Assembly (NCBI GenBank): GCA_965232405.1
Contig: OZ246966.1
Coordinates: 3,596,001 to 3,660,000 of the forward strand
Direction of reading: 5' to 3'
Length of the DNA stretch: 64,000 nucleotides
Origin: RCIO01 sp965232405
GTDB lineage: Bacteria; Pseudomonadota; Alphaproteobacteria; Rhizobiales; Rhizobiaceae
Shown here: positions 57,288 through 64,000 of the stretch, one piece after another
Numbering within the stretch: position 1 is the first letter of the stretch
Layout of the letters: each line of letters opens with the position of its first letter
Translations under genes and position numbers: made by a program
The notes under the pieces: model-generated
The model's database searches: none
The model's input: the letters and a program-made list of their open reading frames with translations, nothing else
What the model was told of the DNA's origin: nothing

Positions 57288-60191
57288 ATGCTTGAGAAGA
57301 CCTACGACGCCAAGGCCGTCGAACCCAAAATCGCGAAAAATTGGGAAGATGCGAATGCCTTCCGCGCAGGCGCGGGCGCCAAGCCTGACGCTGACCCGTT
57401 CACGATCGTCATTCCGCCGCCCAATGTGACCGGCTCGCTCCATATGGGGCATGCACTCAACAACACGCTGCAGGACATCCTGATCCGGTTTGAACGCATG
57501 CGCGGCAAGAACGTGCTGTGGCAGCCGGGTATGGACCATGCCGGCATCGCGACGCAGATGGTTGTCGAACGGCAGCTGATGGAAAAGCAGATCCACCGTC
57601 GCGACCTGACGCGGGACGAGTTTGTCGACAAGGTCTGGGAGTGGAAGGCCGAATCCGGCGGCAAAATCTTCAATCAGCTCAAGCGTCTCGGCGCTTCATG
57701 CGACTGGAGCCGCGAACGCTTCACCATGGACGAAGGGCTATCGAAGGCCGTCCTCGAAGTCTTCGTCACGCTCTACAAACAGGGCCTGATCTATCGCGGC
57801 AAGCGCCTGGTGAACTGGGATCCTGAGTTCGAGACCGCGATTTCCGACCTGGAAGTGGAGAACAAGGAAGTTGCCGGCCATATGTGGCACTTCAAGTACC
57901 CGCTGGCCGGTGGCGAAACCTACACCTATGTGGAGAAGGATGCGGACGGCAACGTCACGCTTTCCGAAGAACGCGACTACATATCGATCGCCACGACCCG
58001 CCCCGAAACGATGCTGGGCGACGGCGCGGTCGCCGTTCATCCTTCCGATGAGCGTTATGCGCCGATTGTCGGCAAGCTGTGCGAAATCCCGGTCGGCCCG
58101 AAGGAACACCGACGGCTGATCCCGATCATCACAGACGAATATCCCGATCCGGAATTTGGCTCCGGCGCGGTCAAGATCACCGGCGCGCACGACTTCAACG
58201 ACTATCAGGTCGCCCGCCGTAACAACATTCCGCTCTACCGGCTGATGGACACGCGCGCCGCCATGCGCAGCGACGGCGAGCCTTATGCCGAATGTGCGGC
58301 CAAGGCGATGCACATCGCCAAAACCGGTGAGATGCCGTCGGACGCCGAGGTCGACGCCATCAACCTTGTGCCGGACGAATATCGCGGCCTCGACCGCTAT
58401 GAGGCGCGCAAGCTGATCGTCGAGGCGATCAATGCCGACGGGCTGGCGGTGACCGAGAAGGACGAGGAAGGCAACGACGTTCCCTTTGTCGAAAACCGCA
58501 AGGTGATGCAGCCATTCGGCGACCGCTCCAATGTGGTCATCGAGCCGATGCTGACCGACCAGTGGTTTGCCGATGCCAAGACGCTTGCCGAGCCCGCGAT
58601 TGCCTCGGTCAGGGAAGGGCGCACCAAGTTCGTCCCCAAGACCTGGGAAAACACCTACTTCAACTGGATGGAAAACATCGAGCCGTGGTGCATTTCGCGC
58701 CAGCTCTGGTGGGGTCATCAGATTCCGGCCTGGTACGGCCCCGATGGCCACATCTTCGTCGCCAAGACGGAGAAAGAGGCGCTCGATGACGCGGTTGAAT
58801 ACTACCTCGCCGTCGATACGCCTTGGAAAAGCTGGGTCGAGGACAAGCTGGAGAATTTCAAGCCGGGTGAAATCCTGACCCGCGACGAGGATGTTCTCGA
58901 CACGTGGTTTTCGTCTGCTTTGTGGCCATTCTCGACCCTGGGTTGGCCCGACGAGACGGCGGAGTTGAAGACCTACTATCCAACCTCCGTGCTGGTTACC
59001 GGCTTCGACATCATCTTCTTCTGGGTTGCCCGCATGATGATGGCGGGTCTGCACTTCATGGAGGAGGAGCCGTTCCACACGGTCTATGTGCACGCGCTGG
59101 TGCGCGACAAGAACGGCGCCAAGATGTCGAAGTCGAAGGGCAACGTTATCGACCCGCTCGACCTGATCGACGAATACGGCGCAGACGCGCTGCGCTTCAC
59201 GCTGGCGATCATGGCTGCGCAGGGCAGGGACGTGAAACTCGATCCCGCCCGTATTGCCGGCTACCGCAATTTCGGCACCAAGCTCTGGAACGCGACCCGC
59301 TTCGGCGAAATGAACGGCATGAAGCGCGATCCGCAGTTCGATCCGGCAAGTGCGAAGCTGACGGTCAATCGCTGGATCCTGACCGAGCTGTCGCGAACCG
59401 TCGAGGCGATCACGGACGGCATCGCCACCTATCGCTTCAACGATGCTGCGAGTGCGGCCTACCGCTTCGTCTGGAACCTGTTCTGCGACTGGTATCTGGA
59501 ACTGTTGAAGCCGGTCTATTCGGGCGATGACGAGGCCGCGAAGGCGGAAAGCCGCGCGATCTCGGCCTATGTGCTAGACGAAATCTACAAGCTGCTGCAC
59601 CCCTTCATGCCCTTCATGACCGAAGAGCTGTGGGCCGAGACGGCTGGTGACACACCGCGTGAGACACTGCTGTGCCATGCTGACTGGCCCGCACCCGATT
59701 TCGCGGACGAAGATGCGGCGGGCGAGGTCAACTGGCTGGTTGAGCTGGTAAGCGGCATTCGCTCTGTCCGGGCCGAGATGAATGTGCCGCCGGCCGCAGT
59801 CGCGCCGCTGGTCATCGTGGGCGCCGACGCTACGACGCGTGAGCGCGCCGCGCGTCACGATCCGGCAATCCGGCGGCTGGCCCGTGTCGGCGAAGTCGGC
59901 TTTGCCGCCGAAGCGCCCAAGGGGTCGGCGCAGATTGTGGTGGGTGAGGCCACCATCTGCCTGCCGCTTGGCGATTTGATCGATATCGAGGCTGAGGCGG
60001 CACGCCTGAAGCGCGAGATCGAGCGTAACCAGGGTGAGATCGCACGCATCGAGAAGAAGCTCGGCAACGAGAAATTCGTCGCCAATGCGCCGCCCGAAGT
60101 TGTCGAGGCCGACCGCGAGAAACTGGCTGAACTGGTCGAAACCCGCACGCGGCTCGAGAGCGCGCTTGATCGGGTGCGGGACGCAGCCTGA
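57288..60191 (+). CDS. valS: Valyl-tRNA synthetase
   Basis: 967 aa from the ATG at 57288 (MLEKTYDAKAVEPKIAKNW). Class Ia synthetase: HIGH-type GSLHMGHALNN, WQPGMDHAGIATQ, the editing domain with TTRPETMLGDGAVAVHP, the KMSKS signature AKMSKSKGNVIDP, WSTALW-like WFSSALWPFSTLGWPD, and the C-terminal coiled coil (IEAEAARLKREIERNQGEIARIEKKLGNEKF). Charges tRNA-Val. Confidence 0.97.
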   Translation: MLEKTYDAKAVEPKIAKNWEDANAFRAGAGAKPDADPFTIVIPPPNVTGSLHMGHALNNTLQDILIRFERMRGKNVLWQPGMDHAGIATQMVVERQLMEKQIHRRDLTRDEFVDKVWEWKAESGGKIFNQLKRLGASCDWSRERFTMDEGLSKAVLEVFVTLYKQGLIYRGKRLVNWDPEFETAISDLEVENKEVAGHMWHFKYPLAGGETYTYVEKDADGNVTLSEERDYISIATTRPETMLGDGAVAVHPSDERYAPIVGKLCEIPVGPKEHRRLIPIITDEYPDPEFGSGAVKITGAHDFNDYQVARRNNIPLYRLMDTRAAMRSDGEPYAECAAKAMHIAKTGEMPSDAEVDAINLVPDEYRGLDRYEARKLIVEAINADGLAVTEKDEEGNDVPFVENRKVMQPFGDRSNVVIEPMLTDQWFADAKTLAEPAIASVREGRTKFVPKTWENTYFNWMENIEPWCISRQLWWGHQIPAWYGPDGHIFVAKTEKEALDDAVEYYLAVDTPWKSWVEDKLENFKPGEILTRDEDVLDTWFSSALWPFSTLGWPDETAELKTYYPTSVLVTGFDIIFFWVARMMMAGLHFMEEEPFHTVYVHALVRDKNGAKMSKSKGNVIDPLDLIDEYGADALRFTLAIMAAQGRDVKLDPARIAGYRNFGTKLWNATRFGEMNGMKRDPQFDPASAKLTVNRWILTELSRTVEAITDGIATYRFNDAASAAYRFVWNLFCDWYLELLKPVYSGDDEAAKAESRAISAYVLDEIYKLLHPFMPFMTEELWAETAGDTPRETLLCHADWPAPDFADEDAAGEVNWLVELVSGIRSVRAEMNVPPAAVAPLVIVGADATTRERAARHDPAIRRLARVGEVGFAAEAPKGSAQIVVGEATICLPLGDLIDIEAEAARLKREIERNQGEIARIEKKLGNEKFVANAPPEVVEADREKLAELVETRTRLESALDRVRDAA

Positions 60192-60394
60192 GCCGGGCGC
60201 GTGGGGCAGCGGGCCGGGCAATGCTCAATTTGTGACGAATTGGCAACACTCGTACCAAGAACAACCGTCCGGCGGGCAGAGCGTCCAATTTGCCCCTTTC
60301 CCGCCATAAAACCCGCGCACCCGATGAGCCTCATCACAAGCGAGGCGCGCGCAGAACGCGCCGGACAAATTGGAATGCGGTTCAGAGCCAGAAA

Positions 60395-61240
60395 ATGCGT
60401 GAGTTGGTCGTAGAAGCGGGTAGCGGGGCAAATTGGCATGGTTTCGCGGCGTTCCGTGGCGGCGTGGTCGCCGTGGCGCTGGCGATTTCCGCTGTGCTTG
60501 CTGTCGCCGGTACGGCGCAGGCGCTTGACGAAAAAGTGGTCACCAAGGCGCCGGAGCGCAGCCCGTTCGCTGTGTTCCGGTTCGGTTTCACTGCCTACAA
60601 GCAGGGCCACAAGGAACAGGCTGTCGAAGCCTATCGTTACGCCGCCGAGAACGGCCAGATCGGTGCGCGCTGGAAGCTGGCGCGCATGTATGCCGAGGGC
60701 GATGGTGTTCCGCGCAACGATTTCGAGGCGTTCAAGTTCTTCAACGAGATCGTGCGTCAGGACGTGGAACTCGGCTCGCCGGACGTTCCTTACGTTTCCG
60801 ATGCTCTGGTCGCCGTCGGCAATTACTGGCGCACCGGCATTGCCGATTCGCCCATAAAGCCCAATCTCGCAGCCGCGCAGGATTATTACATGCGGGCAGC
60901 AGCGACGTACCGGAACCCGGTCGCGCAATATCAAATCGGCCGCATGTTCCTTGAAGGCGAGGGCGTGAGGAAGAATGTCCGTCAGGCGGGCCGCTGGCTG
61001 CAGCTTGCCGCCGAGAAAGGCCATGCCGGTGCGCAGGCCACGCTTGGCGACATGCTGTTCAAGAGCGGCAAGGTGGTGCAGGGGCTGGCGATGATGACGG
61101 CCGCACTGGAAAACGCCAAAGCGTCAGACGTCGACTGGATCAGAAGCATGCAGGAAGAGGCATTCGCGCTTTCCGGCGAGGCCGACCGCCGCACCGCGAT
61201 CGCGCTGGCCGGCGACCTGTTGCACAAGACCGGTCAGTGA
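60395..61240 (+). CDS. exoR: ExoR, periplasmic negative regulator of exopolysaccharide synthesis
   Basis: 281 aa from the ATG at 60395. Signal peptide (VVAVALAISAVLAVAGTAQA, cleavage before LDEK). Sel1-type TPR repeats are visible: YRYAAENGQIGARWKLARMYAEGDGVPRNDFEAFKFF, and then AAATYRNPVAQYQIGRMFLEGEGVRKN and AAEKGHAGAQATLGDMLFKSG. Size and order match S. meliloti ExoR, which inhibits the ExoS sensor kinase of the ExoS-ChvI system and controls succinoglycan and motility. It lies 203 bases after valS, again the rhizobial order. Confidence 0.9.
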   Translation: MRELVVEAGSGANWHGFAAFRGGVVAVALAISAVLAVAGTAQALDEKVVTKAPERSPFAVFRFGFTAYKQGHKEQAVEAYRYAAENGQIGARWKLARMYAEGDGVPRNDFEAFKFFNEIVRQDVELGSPDVPYVSDALVAVGNYWRTGIADSPIKPNLAAAQDYYMRAAATYRNPVAQYQIGRMFLEGEGVRKNVRQAGRWLQLAAEKGHAGAQATLGDMLFKSGKVVQGLAMMTAALENAKASDVDWIRSMQEEAFALSGEADRRTAIALAGDLLHKTGQ

Positions 61241-61566
61241 CCGTGGTCTGACTTCACTCCGGAAATTCTGACATGACTGTGCGGCACATCGTGGCCGCTT
61301 CCCAGATCTGCCATGTCGGCGCTTGTCGACATCTGCGCGGTATCGTTGAAGGCCAGGGGACAGCTGTCCTCCAGCTTTTCCCACGATGAATTGTTGAGAA
61401 CCATCGAGCAGCGCGCCAGCCTCTTGCCTTGTGGCAGGTTGAGACAGGCTACTTCGCCGATATGGTATTTCTTGCCGGCCGCCACACATTGGCAATCGGC
61501 TTGCGCCGGGGTGGTGTAGGCGAAGGCCAGACTCGCGAGGGAGAGGCCGAGCAATACCGTTTTCAT
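61234..61566 (-). CDS. Exported Cys- and His-rich small protein
   Basis: 110 aa. Signal peptide (MKTVLLGLSLASLAFAYTTPAQA). Mature part has five Cys (DCQCVAAGKKY, EVACLNL, LARCSMVLNNSSW, EDSCPLA), enough for two disulfides, and a C-terminal His-rich tail (HDVPHSHVRISG, DHGH) that could bind metal. No assigned family. Its 3' end overlaps the exoR stop by 7 bases. It may be cotranscribed with erpA-xthA, from which it is separated by 79 bases. Confidence 0.78.
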   Translation of the reverse strand: MKTVLLGLSLASLAFAYTTPAQADCQCVAAGKKYHIGEVACLNLPQGKRLARCSMVLNNSSWEKLEDSCPLAFNDTAQMSTSADMADLGSGHDVPHSHVRISGVKSDHGH

Positions 61567-61645
61567 GAGTGAACGATAGCACAGGCCGTGCGTCTGGTCA
61601 TCTTGTCATGACAGACCCGCGGATAGGCGGATCAAGGCAACCCGC

Positions 61646-62452
61646 CTAAGCCGCCTCGAATGCCAGCTCGGCGACGACCGGTACGTGATCGGAGGGCTTT
61701 TCCCAGGCCCGTACGCGCTTTTCGACATTCATGGCGCGCAGATTGTCGGTCGCCTCGGGCGAGAGCATCAGATGGTCGATCCTGATGCCGTTGTCCTTCT
61801 GCCATGCGCCAGCCTGATAGTCCCAGAAGGTGTAAATGCCGGGTGAGTCGTCGCAAGTGCGCAGCGTGTCGGTGAAACCAAGTCCCTCAAGCCGGCGGAA
61901 CGCCTGCCGGCTCTCCGGCCGGAACAATGCATCGCCGACCCAGGCTTCCGGGTTCTTCGCGTCCTCCGGTTGCGGGATGACGTTGTAGTCGCCCGCCAGC
62001 ACCAGCGGCTCCTCAAGCGCCAGGCGATCTGCCGCCCAGTCTTCAAGTCGCGCCATCCAGCCCAGCTTGTAGGGGAACTTTTCGGAATCGACCGGATTGC
62101 CGTTGGGCAGATAGAGCGAAACCACGCGCAGCGCGCATGGCCGGCCCCGCGCGTCCTTGACGGAAAACACGCCTTCCATGAACCGCGCCTGCTCGTCCTC
62201 ATCATCGCCCGGCAGACGCCTGTTCACTTCGTCGAAGCGCAGCTTGGACAGGATGGCGACGCCATTGAAGCCCTTCTGGCCATGTGTTTCGACGTGATAG
62301 CCAAGCGCCTCGATTTCCTGGGCCGGAAAGTTCTCGTCTATCGACTTGATTTCCTGAAGGCAGACAATGTCGGGCGAATAATCGGCAAGCCACTGCAGCA
62401 CATTGTCTATGCGCGCTTTGACGCCATTGATGTTCCAGGTGGCGATTTTCAC
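61646..62452 (-). CDS. xthA: Exodeoxyribonuclease III
   Basis: 268 aa. ExoIII/APE1 fold: MKIATWNINGVKARI, CLQEIKSIDE with the Mg2+ Glu, GDYNVIPQPEDAKNP with Asp-Asn, and SDHVPVVAEL with the final Asp-His. It cuts DNA at abasic sites and degrades 3' ends. 10 bases after erpA, so probably one transcript. Confidence 0.96.
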   Translation of the reverse strand: MKIATWNINGVKARIDNVLQWLADYSPDIVCLQEIKSIDENFPAQEIEALGYHVETHGQKGFNGVAILSKLRFDEVNRRLPGDDEDEQARFMEGVFSVKDARGRPCALRVVSLYLPNGNPVDSEKFPYKLGWMARLEDWAADRLALEEPLVLAGDYNVIPQPEDAKNPEAWVGDALFRPESRQAFRRLEGLGFTDTLRTCDDSPGIYTFWDYQAGAWQKDNGIRIDHLMLSPEATDNLRAMNVEKRVRAWEKPSDHVPVVAELAFEAA

Positions 62453-62462
62453 TGTGTGCCCG

Positions 62463-62813
62463 TCAGATCGAGAAGCTGGTGCCGCAGCCGCACGATGCGA
62501 CGGCGTTCGGGTTCTTGATCTGGAAGGACTGGCCGATCAGGTCGTCGACGAAGTCGATTACCGAGCCACCCATATAGACCAGCGACAGTTCGTCGATCAG
62601 AACGGTCGCGCCGTCCTTTTCGATAACCGTGTCGTCGTCATTGCGTTCGCCTGTGAGGTCGAACTTGTAGGAGAAGCCGGAACAGCCTCCGCCTTCGACC
62701 GAAACGCGCAGGGCATTCATGCCCGGCTCGCCGGCCAGCACGGATGCGATGCGCTTTGCAGCAGCATCGCTGACTTCCACCGATTTCATGGCAGTTTTCG
62801 CGTCGGCGCCCAT
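62463..62813 (-). CDS. erpA: ErpA/IscA-type iron-sulfur carrier protein
   Basis: 116 aa from the ATG at 62811-62813; a GTG three codons upstream is possible. A-type scaffold with the three cluster cysteines: VEGGGCSGFSYKF and the C-terminal NPNAVASCGCGTSFSI. It delivers [2Fe-2S] or [4Fe-4S] clusters to apo-proteins. Divergent from dgt with 84 bases between starts. Confidence 0.93.
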   Translation of the reverse strand: MGADAKTAMKSVEVSDAAAKRIASVLAGEPGMNALRVSVEGGGCSGFSYKFDLTGERNDDDTVIEKDGATVLIDELSLVYMGGSVIDFVDDLIGQSFQIKNPNAVASCGCGTSFSI

Positions 62814-62897
62814 TGTCGTCACCTTGCGTTCGTCTTGTGCTCATAGGTATGAAGCGCGAGGGGGCAAGTCAACGGGGCATGCCAGAAGCGGTTGGTA

Positions 62898-64000
62898 ATG
62901 GTTGCGAGCGGCGATCTGACGGGCATCGGTTTCGGCTACAGGCCGCGCGCTGCCTATTCCACCGATCCGGCGAAGACGCGCGGGCGCTTCTATTCGGAGC
63001 CGGAAAGCCCGACGCGCACGCCGTTTCAGCGCGACCGTGACAGGATCATCCACTCGACCGCCTTTCGCCGCCTCAAGCACAAGACGCAGGTCTTCATCGC
63101 GCATGAGGGCGATCATTATCGCACGCGGCTGACCCATTCGATCGAAGTCGCCCAGATTGCGCGTGCGCTGGCACGTGCGCTCACCTGCGACGAAGATCTG
63201 GCCGAGGCTGTCGCGCTGGTCCACGATTTCGGCCACACGCCGTTTGGTCATACCGGCGAGGACGCGCTGAACGAGAAAATGGCGCCGTGGGGCGGGTTCG
63301 ACCACAATGCCCAGTCGCTGCGCATCGTGACCCGGCTGGAAAACCGTTATGCCGAGTTCGAGGGTCTGAACCTTGCCTGGGAGACGCTGGAGGGGCTGGT
63401 CAAGCACAACGGACCGCTGACCGACGCGGATGGAAACGGCCTGCAAGGCCCTGTGCCGCAGCCGATCCGCGACTACAACGAGCTGAACAATCTCGAACTG
63501 GCCCATTTCGCGGGCGTGGAAGCGCAATGCGCGGCTATTGCCGACGATATCGCCTACAACGCTCATGACATCGATGACGGATTGCGCTCCGGCCTGTTGA
63601 CGCTTGAGATGCTGCAGGACGTGCCGTTGACGGCCGGTCTGTTGGCCGAGGTCCGGGGCAAGTACCCGCATCTTGATGCGGTGAGGACCGGCCACGAGAT
63701 CGTGCGCCGGCAGATCACTGCCATGGTTGAGGATGTGATCGTTGCCTCGAAGGCGAGGCTGGCCGCGCTGGCACCGCAGAGTGTCGAGGATGTGCGGGCA
63801 GCCACCGAGACAATGGTCGTCTTCTCGCCGGAAATGGCGACAGCCGAGAAGGAGCTGAAACGCTTCCTTTATGCCAATCTCTACCGCAACGAGGCGGTGA
63901 TGAAGGTGCGCGCCGATGTCGAGTGTGTGGTTGCCGAACTGTTCGACGCCTATTACGCCGATCCCCGCCAGATGCCCGAGGGCTGGCGCGAAGGGCTCGA
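62898..64000 (+). CDS. dgt: Deoxyguanosinetriphosphate triphosphohydrolase-like protein (3' end outside window)
   Basis: The frame is open from the ATG at 62898 (MVASGDLTGIGFGYRPRA) to the end of the window, 367 residues visible of an expected 400 or so. HD-domain metal ligands: RLKHKTQVF, GDHYRTRLTHSIEVAQIA, ALVHDFGHTPFGHTGE and IADDIAYNAHDID. This is the shorter, dgt-like type 2 form common in alphaproteobacteria. It cleaves dNTPs to deoxynucleosides and triphosphate. erpA lies divergently upstream. Confidence 0.94.
   Translation, partial: MVASGDLTGIGFGYRPRAAYSTDPAKTRGRFYSEPESPTRTPFQRDRDRIIHSTAFRRLKHKTQVFIAHEGDHYRTRLTHSIEVAQIARALARALTCDEDLAEAVALVHDFGHTPFGHTGEDALNEKMAPWGGFDHNAQSLRIVTRLENRYAEFEGLNLAWETLEGLVKHNGPLTDADGNGLQGPVPQPIRDYNELNNLELAHFAGVEAQCAAIADDIAYNAHDIDDGLRSGLLTLEMLQDVPLTAGLLAEVRGKYPHLDAVRTGHEIVRRQITAMVEDVIVASKARLAALAPQSVEDVRAATETMVVFSPEMATAEKELKRFLYANLYRNEAVMKVRADVECVVAELFDAYYADPRQMPEGWREGL

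Noticed and set aside
57738..59093. A 451-codon open frame opposite valS
   Set aside because: Antisense shadow of the synthetase; no ribosome-binding site and no protein-like motifs.
1..64000. CRISPR arrays, prophage, insertion sequences, toxin-antitoxin or defence islands
   Set aside because: No regularly spaced repeats, transposase, integrase, phage structural or restriction genes were seen; all large frames are chromosomal functions.

Overview
The window is a gene-dense, GC-rich (low-60s % by eye) stretch of alphaproteobacterial chromosome. The ntrX-trkA-dat-hfq-hflX run, the pcm-tolC-popZ-valS-exoR run, a class II (B12-dependent) ribonucleotide reductase and the PopZ and ExoR proteins all point to the Rhizobiales, most like the Mesorhizobium/Nitratireductor group; the genus cannot be fixed from sequence alone. 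Almost everything is ordinary chromosomal housekeeping. I see no prophage, insertion sequence, CRISPR array, rRNA operon or integrative element.

Layout. 1-6.1 kb: 3' part of ntrX, then trkA, a D-amino-acid aminotransferase, hfq and hflX, with convergent mazG. 6.2-11 kb: alpha/beta hydrolase, GH25 lysozyme lipoprotein, YghU-type glutathione transferase, two uncharacterised genes, and two palindromic intergenic repeats. 11.3-15.7 kb: nrdJ with a promoter that carries two NrdR-like boxes and a long structured leader. 15.7-22.4 kb: phosphate permease, NUDIX hydrolase, MFS transporter plus gpt, universal stress protein, CinA-like protein and a small membrane protein. 22.5-31.4 kb: hydrolase, tRNA-Leu(TAA), a complete TRAP transporter (dctP, dctQ, dctM) followed by a 34-aa membrane peptide, adenine deaminase, trkH and a DUF1697 protein. 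31.4-36.7 kb: lipase-like hydrolase, SDR, then a tight cysK-alaX-sseA-GNAT operon. 36.8-40.1 kb: OmpA-like and DUF1203 proteins, then an island of small membrane/envelope genes (two related 36-aa peptides, an HXXEE protein, a 69-aa exported peptide, a cytochrome c). 40.2-48 kb: alanine dehydrogenase with divergent Lrp regulator and MFS exporter, MscS channel, NDH-2, and a Tat-exported cyclic phosphodiesterase/nucleotidase. 48.1-53 kb: a minus-strand operon photolyase - FAD oxidoreductase - DUF1365 - cyclopropane-fatty-acid synthase. 53.2-64 kb: tRNA-Asn, tRNA-Cys, pcm, tolC, popZ, valS, exoR, a Cys/His-rich exported protein, xthA, erpA and the 5' part of dgt.

Functional links. TrkA (1.2 kb) and TrkH (29.3 kb) should form one K+ uptake system although 27 kb apart. 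The photolyase operon combines DNA repair with membrane-lipid modification and looks like a light or singlet-oxygen response module. Ald and Lrp form a classical amino-acid-responsive divergent pair. CysK, SseA and AlaX tie cysteine/sulfur metabolism to tRNA-Ala proofreading. The least understood part is the cluster of very small membrane proteins at 38-40 kb.
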